From positions 150,764 through 214,763 of the forward strand of contig JAKCPI010000981.1 in NCBI GenBank assembly GCA_023213315.1: a stretch of DNA of 64,000 nucleotides, in the 5' to 3' direction. The position numbers and the translations under genes were made by a program. The notes below the pieces were generated by a model. That model saw only the letters and a list, made by a program, of their open reading frames with translations. It searched no databases and was not told the origin of the DNA. Origin of the DNA: Euborellia annulipes. Its lineage: Eukaryota; Arthropoda; Insecta; Dermaptera; Anisolabididae. How positions within the stretch are numbered: position 1 is the stretch's first letter; every line of letters starts with the position of its first letter. Positions 26,201 to 40,583 of this stretch are shown piece by piece.

Positions 26201-29200
26201 ATTTCTTTCTTTTGGGCCTCTAAGGCCATTTAGAGATTACAATGAATTTTATCGATGGCTTGCGGCAGGGATTCAACAATTTCGTTTTTCAGAGGTGTAT
26301 TCTAACTATTAATAGACCCTACTATTAACTATTAACAGACCCTAAATATTTGTCGACACAACCCTTACCATCGGTAATTGAAAGTTGTGTGTTGTGCGAC
26401 AATCACACCATTTTTTTTTTATCTAAACCCACCCTCCTGATAAAAAATTTTTCATTCATTTTATTAAAATGATTGTTTTCATATTAAAACATTTTTTTTT
26501 AAATTTAAATACTGTATTAAAATTGAATTGATAGTCAAACAACATAAAATCATACAATAGTTCCGGGTTGATTGTGTTTTTATAAAATTGGAAAAACTAA
26601 AAAAGTACATCAGTGAAGTACTAGTTTCTCAAAAACGAGATTAAACGTAATTTGTTTAGTTAATCGCAAATAATAAATATTTTAATTTTAAAAGAAATTG
26701 TGAAATTTCGAGAAAATTGGAAAAAACTCGAAAAGTACATCTGTAAAGTACTAGTACTCGAGGTTTCCCAAAGAGACCTAGCGTAATTTGTTTTCTATAC
26801 CGGAAAAAGGATAAATTTAAAATTTGAATGAAATCATTAAAGCGAATTTCGAGAAAAGTGGAAAAAACTAAAAAAGTACATCAGTAAAGTACTAATACCC
26901 GAACTTTTCCAAACACGAGACCTAGCGCAATTTCATATTTGTGCCAGAAATAGTATATATTTAAAATTTGAAAAAAAAAAAAAATCGTTAGAGCCGTTTT
27001 CGAGAACTGATGTGCTGACAAACAAACATACATTGATCATTTAATAGTATAAGATAAGAATAGGTAAATAATTTTTAAATATGATTCTAGGGTTTCTGAT
27101 AAAAGTGAGATAATTAAGGTCTTTCTGAGTTTGAAAAATTAAAATTAAAAAATGAAAAAAAGATTAATTTAGAGAAAAATTTGCTGAAAAATATTTAATT
27201 GAATCTGAATTGCCAAGAGAAGTTTATTTTATAAAAAATAATTTTTAAGAATTATTTGTTTTATTGTAGTTTAATAATGAGGGCAATAAAAATTCAATTA
27301 AAATATATTTGGATATATAAATATTGAATAGAAATAGAGATAAAAAGAAAGAACACATGTATAGAAAAGGAAACACGCCACAGCAGGCCCGGATCGGTGA
27401 ACATTGAAACACTGCAACATTGACTTAATGAATTATGTTCTTCACACAAGAATCAATAGAATAAGAATAATGAATGATTTTAAAAAATTGTGTTTTCAGA
27501 TAGTGTTAAGAAGTAAATATAGTGAGAGGCTTAGAAAGTAAAGACATGAGAAGAATAGAAAATTTCACAAATCTGCAAACGCCTCTTTGTTAAATATACA
27601 ATGTAATTATAGTGAATGAAATGGTGAATTAGAGCCAAGCATAAGCGAGAAGCGAGGGTCTATCAAGCAGGAAATGTTCAAGTCACCGCATCAAAGACAA
27701 TTAATTTCAAAAATAGGAATAAAAAGAAAGTTTATTCTAATGAAATGAGGAATATCAATACAACATGCAACATGCATGTACTAATAGTAGAAAGAGAGAA
27801 AAATTATCTAGTAAGACTAAAAAAAAATAAGAAATCTATTCTCAAATCCTTCATGATGTCGTATAATTATGAATTAGGCTACAAGCTTTTATTAAAATTT
27901 ATCCCCTTTCTGTTAAGAGACCACTTAAAAAAGTTTCCTCACTAAGAGGCGACAATAAATAAGATTTAAGGGGAATCAGAAGGGCCAAATAGTTCAGCAC
28001 TCTTGCAAAAGATGGCAGGCTTGTCTAACAGCCGGTATTATCAGATCACATATATGTATTTTTATGCTTTTACAAATGATATCTAATATATAATAATATT
28101 TATAAACTATTCATTATTAAAAGATAAACGAAAATCAAATACATGAGATTAAATATAGCCCTAATATCCTGCTATCTGTTGGCAAATTTTTGTAATATTG
28201 CAATAGTTGGGCTTTTTGGCTAACTTTTTTAATCTTATCAGCAAAAACATGTGAACAGCTTTGCCTCCCAAAGCGTCTTAATTCAAAATTCAAATTTTGC
28301 TGATAGCTAGAGGGGAGCAGTATCAAAAATACATATAATTGTTTCTATGCTTTTTTTTTATTTATACAAAAGTTTATTAATAAAATATTTTATATTTGGA
28401 AAAAGTATTTTCAAAATACTATTTATATATCAAAATTACTTTTTATATGTATTTAACTCAACGCTGCTTAAAAAAAAAAAAAAAAAAATATTTTAAAAAA
28501 AAAAATTTTTTTTTTTTTTTCAGCCCATCTCTATTTATATTAAACCTTAAAACATTAATTTTAAAACAAAATTAGAAATCATTTAGGATTTTTGAGAAAA
28601 AATGGAACAAGATTAAAAGATAAAGCAAGAAATGAAAGTAAAAGAAAGAATTCATGCTCTTATTTAAATACAAGGACCAGTAACAAATAGTTTTGTGAGT
28701 GAGTTTTGAGATCTCTTTCGCACTGGTGCTTGAGGTGAATGAAGACATTCCTAAGCGGGTCAGGCAGGGTAAGGAGGGCGTCGGGCTTGGGCGGCGGGCG
28801 TCTAGGCTACGGCTAGGCCCTTCTAAACGGCCCCTAATTATAGGCGCTATTTGAAATTTAAGGGCTGGCGCGGCGGGCGGGCGTTCGGGGGCGAAGTCCC
28901 TTGGGGTCCATTGGGAGCCCCATCGGGACCCGGGACGACGAACTCCTCTGTCAAAGTTATCGCGGCCAGCGAACCTACATGTGGCATGTTGGCGAGCACA
29001 GAGCCCACGCCGTGTATGTCCTGAATCGGCATGTTGATCACCACGTCCGGTTTCGAATCGCTCGACGATTTCTTCGTTTCACATTCGGCACCGGGACTAC
29101 GTCGACTGTCGTCGTTGTTCTCGTCCAAATGTAACTGGAAATAATTAGATAAATCGAAAAAATTCACCCCTTATATACTCTGGTATGCTAAACCTAAAAA

Positions 29201-32200
29201 ATTTCAAGAGCTGTTTTATCAAGGGTGTATAAAGAAAAAATTATAATCTCTAAAAATTATTCCTTTGAAAGAAAAGATTCAACAAAATATCAAGAATATT
29301 ATACTATTCTGAAAAATGATTAAATATTTGAAGCTCTGTTGAGAACTTGGGAATGGATATTTTGAAAATAAATTCATATTTTTTTCTGACTAATTTGTTA
29401 TAAATATTTACCGCTACTTATTCCTAATACAGAGAAAAACGAGTTAATGAAAAAAGGTTATCAAGTAGAAAAAAGAGACGAGAGGGCCAAAAATATTGGA
29501 AGATTAGCTCAACAATAAATATCTAAGCAGTCTCCAAAAAAAAAAAAGTTTGAATTTGAAAAGGATAACCGGCTATATGGGTAGATACGATTAAAAGAAA
29601 AAAAAATTGGGGCCGGCTTTAATAAATATTCTTATTTAATGAAAAAATCCCTCAAACCCATGATTTGAACGCGGATCTTCTTTGTGGAAGCCGACTCCAC
29701 TAGCGAGCCCCTACTTGCTTTTGTTGTTGTGTCTAACTTCATGGGAATGGCTGTAGATGACGCTGAAGTTTGTGTCTAATTTCATAGAAATGAATGTAGA
29801 TGGCGCTGACGTCGATGTATATAAAATTCAAGTAACGGTCCCTTAGAGATTAGTTCACTTCAGTCGGAGCAAGTGTACTGTACTTGAAAACGACTGCAGC
29901 AGAAACATTGTACAGTATTTATATTTTTAATAAATAATTAATACAAAATGTGGTCTATAATTAAAAACTCCCAATAATAATAATAATAATAATACAAAGC
30001 ACAAAAGCTTTAATAAACACAATTTCACTCTTCTTTACCACCCAGAATCCAGCAATTCATACAACAGAACTTTAAATATTAATGTCAACGACTTGCATTA
30101 TTGACAAATCCAAATTTATTTAAAATAATTAATGATTCAATTTCAAGTTAAAAAATATATAAAAGAATGACTAAGAGTTCCGTAACAAAAGAATAATCAG
30201 TAGAGATTTTGATATAATTGAGACCACACCCCTCTTTTTCGCCATCCTAGAGAAATATTAAACATTCATTCAAATAAAACAATACTCATATAATCAGCTT
30301 TCTTTGGATAAGATAAAACAATCTATTATTTCAATTCATAACCAAAAGATTCAAATTGTTATTGAATTATACTAAATGTTTTTTTTTTCAGGCACTAAAT
30401 CAAGCAAAGAAATTTTCATTTGCAACGCTGGCCAAAATACATCAAATCATTATTCAAAATTTGCATCCAAATAAAATGCTCATTCAAAAAAATATGATGA
30501 AAGATATTTTCATTTTCAGAATTTATTTTCTAAAAATATTTTAATATCAATTTGTTATAACCACCTAAAAGCAGAAGAGATAAGAAAAAAATGAGCTAAT
30601 GAAAAAATAAAGCCAATAAAATATTAATTAGAATCATCCTTAAAATATCGAGCAAAAAATTCAATTTTAAATGAATTTGGAGAAAGACTTCTATACTTGC
30701 CACAATTATAAGAATTTTTACCTTTTTAAAGATATCCAATTTAAAGAAGATAAAAATATTAGTGAAGATAGTTGAGAAAAGATGAAGAGAGATGAAAGAT
30801 TAAAGAATTTGATGATGCGATATGAAGAAATGACATAAATTTCATGATAACCTTTCACACGACTTACATCTGGTGGCCGGACTGGATGCTCCGGGCAGAG
30901 ATAGAGAACTAGTTCGAGGGCGAGCTGATACCACATGATTCCAGCTTCACAGTAGGCACATTCGTCATCTTCGCAGGCATGCTGACCTGTCCATGCTGAC
31001 GAAACTTGAATTTGGCTTTGCAATAATTTAAATACATCCTGGGCCAAAGATGTATGAATGCCTGTGTGACGTTCTTTATTTTGAAGTTCCATCTATAAAA
31101 TAAAAATTCATATAATTAAGAAAAATAGTTAATATTTATTTAGAAATAAGTTAAAATAATTTACTCTTGTACTTCATAGAAAAGATAGGAGAAATGGTAA
31201 CAAAATATAAATAAATTCAAATATACCCTACTGTCGGAAACTAAATATATCTCGACACAAAAAAATCTGGTGTGACAAGCACAGAACACAACTTTTATTT
31301 ATTCCGAAGGTAAGAGAAAGTTGTGTGCTGTGCGACCATCACACCAGATTTTTTGTATTATATACAATGTTTTGACTATTGATTTCGAATTTATTTAAAA
31401 ATTAATGGCCAAATTGTTCAGCACTCTTGCAAAAGATGGCAAGCTAGTCTAACAGCCGGCATTATCAGATCACTTAGAGGCCTATAATTATATATTTTTA
31501 TGTTGTTATAAATGATATATAATATTTATAAACTATTCATTATTAAAAGATCATCGAAAATCAAATACATGAGATTAAATATAGCCCTAACATCCTGCCA
31601 TCTGTTGGCAAATATTCGTAATAGTTGGGCTTTTTGGCTAAATTTTTAAGACCCCTAATGCCATCTTATTGGCAAAAACATGCGAACAGCTTGCCTCCTG
31701 TAATTAAATAAATCTGGATGGAGTCTTCTTTAAATTCACCTGCTTGAAAAGGACGTCCAACATGAGTACGCAGCAAGAAAGACTTAGTTCAGCGTCGCTC
31801 TCGAATTCGAGACTCCTCGACTCTGGGGCATCATCTTCGGATAAAACGGACGTATTCCCGGAGTCGTCCTCAACGACGGGCGCTGTGGACAACCACAGTG
31901 TTAATGTCGCCTGCCACACGGTCCCCGACGAGGCTGAAGCAAACGCCAGGGTTTCTAATTAAAGCTAAAGATTAAAATATTGCGAAAGCCAACATGTTCA
32001 GCAGAGTGTTTGCATGGCTTTGTGGATAATTTTGAGGATGTGCAACTTTTTGTAAAAGTCCTTATTCGGTGGAGGAGAGGAAAAGGAAGGAGTAGCACTA
32101 AAAATAAAACAAGCCAAGAGGTGGATAAAAATAAAGCCCATTTTAAGCACGCCTTGTTTTGCACAACCCATATATTGAAGAACTATCACGTACTTATAGG

Positions 32201-35200
32201 ACTTTTCTTCTCCTCAGTCTTGGTCGTAGATTTTGTTGTTTTTTCCAAAGGTTTTTCGGTTTCTTCTTTAGAGCCTCGCATCATTTTAACGCCATCAGCA
32301 AACATTGAAAACATCAATGGTAATGGAATGACAATTTCCAGGACAGTCAGGCTCTGTAAGGGAGAAGGTAAAATTTTGATTTTTGACAATGATGATTTAT
32401 GATGGAGGGAGAATGATGGTTTGTTACCTGAAGCCAATTAAGTGCCTGTTCTTGGACTTTTGCTGATGTTTTGGTAAAACGAATAGATACAAAATGGTAT
32501 AATTTCTTGGCATCAAAGCCCAAGGGACTCATGTCAGGATCAAGAATTTTACTGTCGAATGAATTAAAAAAAAAAAATTAGTAGAGAGGAAAGAAAGAGG
32601 GAAATTGGGAATATTTAGATGCGAGAAATTTATAAAATATTAGAAAAAGAATAAATAAATTCAATAATGAAATACTCACTTGTTAAAAAATTTTTTTTAA
32701 TAAAATAAAAAATGTTATGAAAATGTTTTATTAAGAATATATTGTGATATACCTTAATAAAATTTTGAGCTCATGGAGTTCCCGGTGTGGTACATCATTG
32801 ACAATTGCCTCCATCCAATGCGGCATAACATGATTCCAGATTTCGGAGGTGACAATTTCATATGGCACCAAGCAGAGTAGTCGATGCAAGCCATGCTTGA
32901 GATGCCAAACCCGAGACACAAGATGATCCCAGTGACCACCAACCCTTGCGTATTCGGGTGGGTGGGGAACCAAGCAAGAGACGAATACATCGAAATGAGT
33001 ACGACATACCTCCGTTAGCCAGTCACAAACGAAGTCCAATTTCAATCTCTCGATCGTGCTCTCTTGAGTTTCTAGATGTTAAATTAAAATCAAAATATTC
33101 TCATTAAAGAAGCTTAATAGAATAAGTGATTTGTTTTTTTGTAAACTCCTTTGTAAACTTCCTTTTTTTTATTAAAACTGCTTTAGTTAATAAACCTTGT
33201 ATCCGTAAATTGTTGTTGCTTTATTTATTAGATAAAATGACAACTAAAAGCACTGTTCTGTTTTTAAACAGCTTTTAGCGATCGATTGTGTCAAAACTCT
33301 AATTTTGGAACCTACCCCCCTTTGGAACTTACACGCTTCAATTATTTTGTTACAAATGTAAAAAATTATGAGGGTAAATGGAACTTTACAGCTCTGACCA
33401 ATTGGCGAATAAAAAATTATTCTATTCTATTCTAATGCATTTTCCATTTGTAGAGTTTAGAGGCTGAATAATATTGTATTATGGGTTTTTGATAGGCAAA
33501 AGAAAAATATTATTACTATTATTGAATATTATATTATTAAAAGAAATAGAAAATATAGGCCTAATTTCAAGTAAAAAATATATTACAAATTGGATAGGTG
33601 GGAAGAAGAAAATTAAGTTTTTTATTTTATTCCATTATGTTGCGTTTCGGCCCGGCGGGAATAAAAATAATGAAAATAACATGAATTTTTTCTTTTTCAC
33701 CTATCTTGATTGAACACCAGTATAAGCCCTACGTATCTATTACAAATTCAGTTTAGTTTGAATCTTCGCCTTAATGTTCAGGGAAATAAGAAATTATTCA
33801 GCTCTCTCTCTATTTATTTAGTAACATGATGATTAGTTAATGAAATAAACTAAAAAGTCTGAAAGTAATTTGTTCCAACAGTAAAAATATGTTATTCTCA
33901 AGCAAAAATACATCATTTGCTTATTAATAGCTAGGAATTCGTTCCTTCTGCGAAAAATTAAACAAAAAGGGATGAAATTATTTTAATAAAGAAAAAAGAT
34001 ATGGTTTAGAGAGTTATTTTCTAGCAAAACTAAATGATCACCTAACAATAAAATCCTTAAATGTGGACAAAAAATCTTTCTATAATAAGAAAATGCCAAC
34101 TTAAAACATCTTAATAATACTGAATTTTAAATAAAATAAAAAAAGAGTGAATTTTTACCTTCAAAACAAGAAGTGACATCAAACCAATGGAAAAGCATAG
34201 CAAGAAGTCGTCCTAAAATTTCTGAAGGTGTGTTATTATTTGGTGTGCAGAGCCCGACTAGAAGCCAGACCCCATAGCGACCAAGAAGTTGCCTTTCCTC
34301 AGGGGTCATAGGATCAGTTACCTCAGGGGCGTTGAGCAATGTTACTTTAATACTTGAATCGGGTGTTGCATCTTTCGAGTTTTCAGATGAGAGGGGTTTT
34401 GCTTCTTTTAATAAACTTAAACAAAACGAAAATCGATTCAATTTTTATTGCTCGTCCTTAGAACCTAAGATTTCATTTTAAGACTACCTCATAATTGCCT
34501 CGACAAGATAGGCTTGCATTTCTGGACTCATATCCCAAAGTTGTGGCAAACTTCGATGAAAGATATGATCTCCGCCTCGACGATTGTTATGTCGGATATT
34601 ATGACATTGTTGGCATAAACGAATTGGACGATTGCTATTATAACTAGCACATTCAGTTGAGAAACAAATTGTCATTGCGTATTTATCGGAAGCTCTACAA
34701 TTCTAAAAGCAAAAGAAAATAATCCTTTTTATTATACTTATTACCAGGTGTGCCGGTAAATAAAGATCAAGTTTTTTGGTAGCATTCGTTAGTTACTTCA
34801 AACTTTTTTCACATCAATTTTTTACTGTGACAGTATCTTTCAAAACTTGTCTAATTTACAATTATTATTTTGTCTGGATAGAAAATAAAATAAAAACATG
34901 ATATTTGTAGAAGAGTAATTTCTGGTGAAAAAGGTTTCTTTGGTTAATGGAAAAAATTAAAATTTGTTTTACCTTTTATTTTATAGGATTAAATTATATG
35001 AAGTCTTGAATAATGCTTTTTTGATATATAAATTAATCTTAGATTAATTATAGAATTATAAAAGATAAAAAATTAATATTTTGTAGTTTTATATAAAAAT
35101 AACGGATAAAACTATAAAACGAATCTATGGCGGATGTATAAAACTCGGATGCGCATGCGCGAACCCGACGAGAAAGGAATTGTTTTTTCAACGAGTTGGT

Positions 35201-38200
35201 TTTTGGGCGGGATCACTGGGCGGGATAAAACTTGACAACTATACTTAAAATATTTTAACAATCGTTTTGGATTCTTGTTGAAGAGAAAAGACAAAGATTA
35301 GAGCTGATAAAATTGATTCAAAGAAAGAATTAACTAAAAAGTCACTAAACTTCAGACGAAAGTTTAAAAAAATATGATACAAAAAAAACAGGTTTTTAAT
35401 AATATTTAATAAATTATAAAGGTATAAATTTTATAAAAAAAAATTCTCTTTCTTTCTTAAATAATTTGAAAAGATCCGAATTAAAATTTTTTTTGTTTTG
35501 TTAAATTGTCACCCTGGGCGGAGGAGATGCAAAGAAAGATAATATCGCGCATTGATTGGTTTTTTGGCGCCAGTTTGGCGTCGTGGTCGTCGCGCGCCTT
35601 TTCTATTAAGGTGTTTCCTGGCTCTTTCCAAATTGTTCTCAATCAACGAAGTAGAAAGAAACTTGGCCTTGTGCATTGTTGTACTTGTTCATAAAATTTG
35701 CCCAAACGGACTCAAGTATAACTTCGTTAGTGATTATTATTCACTTTACTCGTTAACAAAATAGTTTGGTGAGTAGACAAAAAATCTTTATATATTCTTG
35801 TTTTAATAATAAATACAAATCTCAACCAAACTATTCTGGGATTATTTAGTAAATTTATTATTCTTACATGTGATTAAAAAAAAGAGCTTTTTTTTATTAT
35901 ATTAATGGTGTGGCCCGAAGTTTTGAATTTCTTTATTTTTTTTATATTATATAATGATTATTAATTGAGAGATTTTTTTGATTTACAATGCTTTATTGAG
36001 AAAATATCTTCTACCACAATGACAAAAAATAAAATTATTTTTTGAAATCATTTTCTATTTTTTTTTTTTTTTTTTTTTTTGCCCATCAAGTAACAATAAA
36101 TAATATTATATTTTTGGGGGTCATCGTTCTCAACCCCATTGCCAGATTCATTATAAATTTATAATCAGCTGTTTTCCTCCTTAATTTATTAATATTGAAG
36201 AAAATGATTAATACTTTCCGAGAAGTCCTTATAAATTCGATTGATTGCAACATAATTAAAATAAAAATCTGGTGTGACTGGCGCACAGCACACAACTCTC
36301 TTTCATTCGGTAATCGAAAGTTGTGTTCTGTGCTTGTCACCAGATTTTTTGTGTCGACATGTATTTAGTTTCCGACAGGAGGGGAAATTCGATTTTCAAG
36401 ATGTAAAATTTATAAGTATGGGAAAATATTTATATTTTGTTACCATGGCAACCATTTTTCCTCAGTGGCGTCATTTGGGGGAGGCAGGGGGCATTTGACC
36501 CCCCCCCCTCCCAAGGGCTCTCTTATAAAATTTTATATTATTCTTAAATAAAATATTTCAAAATAAATCTAAGAGTATAAAAATTGTATAAAATTAAACA
36601 ATTAATTAAATTAAATCTTCTGTCCAAATTTGAGTACCTATTTGTAAGTGTAAGTAAATTTTAAGAAAAAAAATGTTTGCCCCCCCCCCCCTCTAGAAAA
36701 AGTTGAAATAACGCCACCGTTTTTCCTATCTTTTCTTTGGAGTACAAGAGTAAAGTGGTCTTCAGAAGATTTCAATGGCAAAATGAGAATACTCATTTTA
36801 AAGAGCATCTAAAAAATAATTGATTTTTGAATTTTAATCAAAATCGTTGAAGCGAATTTTGAGAAAATTGAAAAAAACTGAAAAAGTGCATCAGTAAAGT
36901 ACTAGTACTCTTTGGTCGATTTTGTTCCCCCTTGGAGGAGAGGAAGGGGCGATTAGCACCCGAAGCGACGACGAGCAGATTGAAAGAAAATTGTGTTTTA
37001 TTTCTAATCCTGGCTGCCTACCCAGCATCAATAATATAAAATATAAAAATTTTCCCATGTTTATAAATGTTATAAGCTTATGTTGAATTCAAATGTACCG
37101 GTAACGTACTGACTGAAACTAAATATATCTCGACACAAAAAATCTGGTGGGACAAGAACAGAACACAACTTTTTCTTGCCGAAAGTAAAAGTTGTTTGCT
37201 GTGCAGGGAAGGTGCTGTACGACCAGTTCCACCAGAATTTTGGTATATTTGACGGGCTTTTTCATAATGCGATGATGCAATCAGTAATGCAATTTTTAGT
37301 TTTGATGGAAGAAACAAATTACACACAGTACCATAAACATAAATAACCTAGAATTCTTCAGACTTCAAAACCCATTTTGCCAGCAATCATTAATAACTTT
37401 TGTTTTTTTTTAAACAGAAACTTATTATCTAGGCCTACTAATCTTTCGGCAAAGTTAAGTAGGTATAAGCAGGTTAAAGAAGTTAAGATTACCTTGTTCT
37501 CGCAAGTCATTGACACCTGTTGCATTGGATGAAGAATATCAACAAATACTTGGTTAGGATGTTCTCGATGAATTTCGTTGGCACACTCAATGCAAAGATA
37601 AAGAGGAGGAGGTGAATCCGAAGCAAAAGTAATTGATATACAATGATCGAAACAGACTTTAGCTGCTTCTGCACTTCCTGAATTAGGACACATATCTCTT
37701 TGACAAACGAATGGAACTAAATTTGCTAAAAAATAAAATTCCAAATATTAATAACAATTTTTTTTTAGGGGGGGGAGGGGAGAGGTAGTAGTGAAGCTGT
37801 TACGCATGTTTTTGCCGGTAAGATGGCGTTATGAGTCTTACAAATTAAGCCAAAAAAAACACCTATTACGAAAATTTGCCAAGAGATGTCAGAATGGTAG
37901 CTATTAATCTAATGTATTTGGTTAATTTTCATTGATCTTTAACAATAAATTCTTTATAAATGTTATTATATATGGGGTTGGAGAATAACAACCAGCAGAT
38001 TTATCGCTTCACCTGACGTCCTTTATTTGGCAAATATTTCGACACATACCAAATAAAATTCCTTTTAATCGTCAAGTTTTTTTTTAAAGTACTTTTAGAC
38101 GGTCACTCCTACTCCCCCTTAAATTAATATTAATATTTACTTGTGAATTTTTGCAGAACCACTCGGCGATCAAAGAGACTTGGATTGAATGTTGGCCAAT

Positions 38201-40548
38201 AATAGAAAAGAAGTTTCGCTGCAGAGGATCGAGCCCCGGCAGTGCCATAAGCAACCACACAAAGCAAATCCTTCACTACACTTTTTTTTGTCGTCATCAG
38301 ACATTCCAGTAACTGGCAATGGTGAGCTAAAAAAAAATTTTTTATTTGTAAACACCCAGTGGTAATTTTTTGTATTTGTATTACCTGGATTATCTGAATA
38401 TTGAAAAACCATCATGATTACTGCAGCTAGGGATTGACTCGCATAATTTTCCAGTTCTTCATCATTACGACGTACTAATAAATTTGAAAAAGAAATAATT
38501 ATTTAGAAAATTCATTCGGCAAGAGGTTTCCCTCCACAAAAACAAATGAATATACTCTATTTGTATTTGTCCCCCCAAAGGGCCCCGTATATTTATTTTA
38601 ATTTCGGAGGCAAGCCCTTGATTTATACTTGTTTAATTAATATAGAACATACCGACTGTAAATGGCAAAATATAGTAACACAAATAATTAACAATTTCTT
38701 GATGAAGAGAAATTGGAAGAACAGCCATTGCGGAGGCCGCCAAGTAGGGCATTGAATCGATCATTTCATGTTCGAGAAATGGTAAAAGACATCCCAGTGT
38801 TTGAAGCATTGCACTTCCAAAGGCTAGGAAGAAAATTAATTATTAAAAACAAACCTTTTTTTAATAAAAAAAAAAAAAACGATTTAAATACCTTGTAAAC
38901 CAAATTGAATTAAAGTTGCAACATCAACTAACTGGCTAATTGCATTATATAATCCTTTATAGTCCAAATTTGGATAGAGGCCTAAACGAATTGCATCTCT
39001 CTCGCGTGTCTTTAGCATTTCCAATGGAGAATTTGGTACATCTTTAAGTACAGCTACAAAAAATAAGTAATATGAAGGAATTATGAAATTTTTTTGGATA
39101 AGACCTTTTTTTTTTATCACAAAAACTCAAAAATTTATTCTGCTAATATTTAGATGCTAATAAAGGATGTTCCAATAAGAACAAGGTATTTTAATTTTAA
39201 ATAAAACATATACCGTATATTTGTGGCATAAGTTTGAAACATTTATTGAATAATGAAGTGCACATCATGAGGTTATGAATGGAATAAGACATAGGACAAG
39301 TGACCGCCTCGGTGAGCATAGATTTTGCGGTATTTCAGTGATACAGAGCTGAATTTCGTCTTTTAAGACTTCAATCGTTGTCGCTTGGGACTTTAAAAAA
39401 CCCCAAAGGAAGAAAGAAATTTTGTTTTCCTTATTTATAAATTGAAAAATCCATCTACCTGGAATCTGAGTGAAGCTGAGATTGAATCACCTGGTTTGAG
39501 ATGCTCTGAAGTTAATTCTAAAGCTTTTTTTCATTGATCGTAAGAGTAATTTTGGTCAAAAATGTCTGCTATTCATGTATCTGCTTTTGTTCTGTCTCGT
39601 GTTTTGAACATGTCACTGTTGTTGAGTTGAATGAAGACGGCCTACATTGTTCTAATGAACGGCTTTAAACATAACACTACGTCGCTGAAAAACGTTTCAT
39701 TGTGACTGGAAGAACTGCTGATCTGCGTCACATCATTTCAGCGTTCAGCGCTGCTGGATTCACACTTCAACCAGAATGGGCACCCTCGCATACCGTCCAA
39801 TCCACCAACCCGGCTTTGAAGAGTTGTTCCCGGAATTTTGAAACAAGGCCGTCAAACTCGACCGATTGAAACTTAACTCTCGGGAACAAGTTTGATGAAT
39901 TCTTGGAAGGAAATTTGGGTGAATGAGTGCGTAATAATCTTGGCAATTTTTGAAAGCGTAGTGAAGCCAAAAGATAATTTGTTGTAAATGTTTTTGTTTT
40001 GATTTATTGTTCTTTTTCGTTCTAAGTTATTACTCGTTTAGTACATTATTTTCAAGATAAAAACATCGAAGATCAAAAAAACATTTCATATAACTTCTAC
40101 AGTTCAGTAAAATAATAAAGTTGTCAAATTATAATTCGTCATATAGACCTACATTGCATTATAATATATAAATAATTATATGCTTTCAGTTTACGTGTTC
40201 ATTCTCTTAGGTAACAGCTTGTTTGATAAAAATTTTAATTTCAAATATATTTATTTATTGAAAGTCATATTTTCAAAAACTCAATGACCTCTGGTCTAAT
40301 ATGGTGAATGACTAAGATTCTAAAGCCGAAAAGATTTATTTCACTTATTTAAAAAGAGAGGTACTGTTCTAATTATTCAAGTAAAAAAAAAAAATTAAAA
40401 TCCATTACCATTACTAGAGCTCAATGAGTTTTTTAAAACACGGTAAATAAATAAATTCATTTAAAATTAAAATTTTTATCAAAACAAGCTGTTAGTTAAG
40501 TGAACTGGTAGGTGGACTTGTATTGAAAAGCAGAAAGCTTACTATTCC

Positions 40549-40583
<35 letters not shown>

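Larger units (their letters stand above)
25609..28978. other. unc79 intron 15 with GC-rich margins
   Basis: GC-rich open stretches border both flanking exons (25609-25920 and 28740-28978). Between them lie the triple tandem repeat, MITE copy 5 and AT-rich DNA. Confidence 0.6.
34703..37492. other. unc79 intron 7
   Basis: Contains GC-rich blocks at 35130-35240 and 35510-35680, two CTGGTGTGAC hairpins and the MITE at 36471-36720. No coding support. Confidence 0.6.

Noticed and set aside
39767..39970. Minus-strand 67-codon frame near the mariner remnant
   Set aside because: Does not align with the transposase pattern seen at 39265-39411 and has no clear family features.
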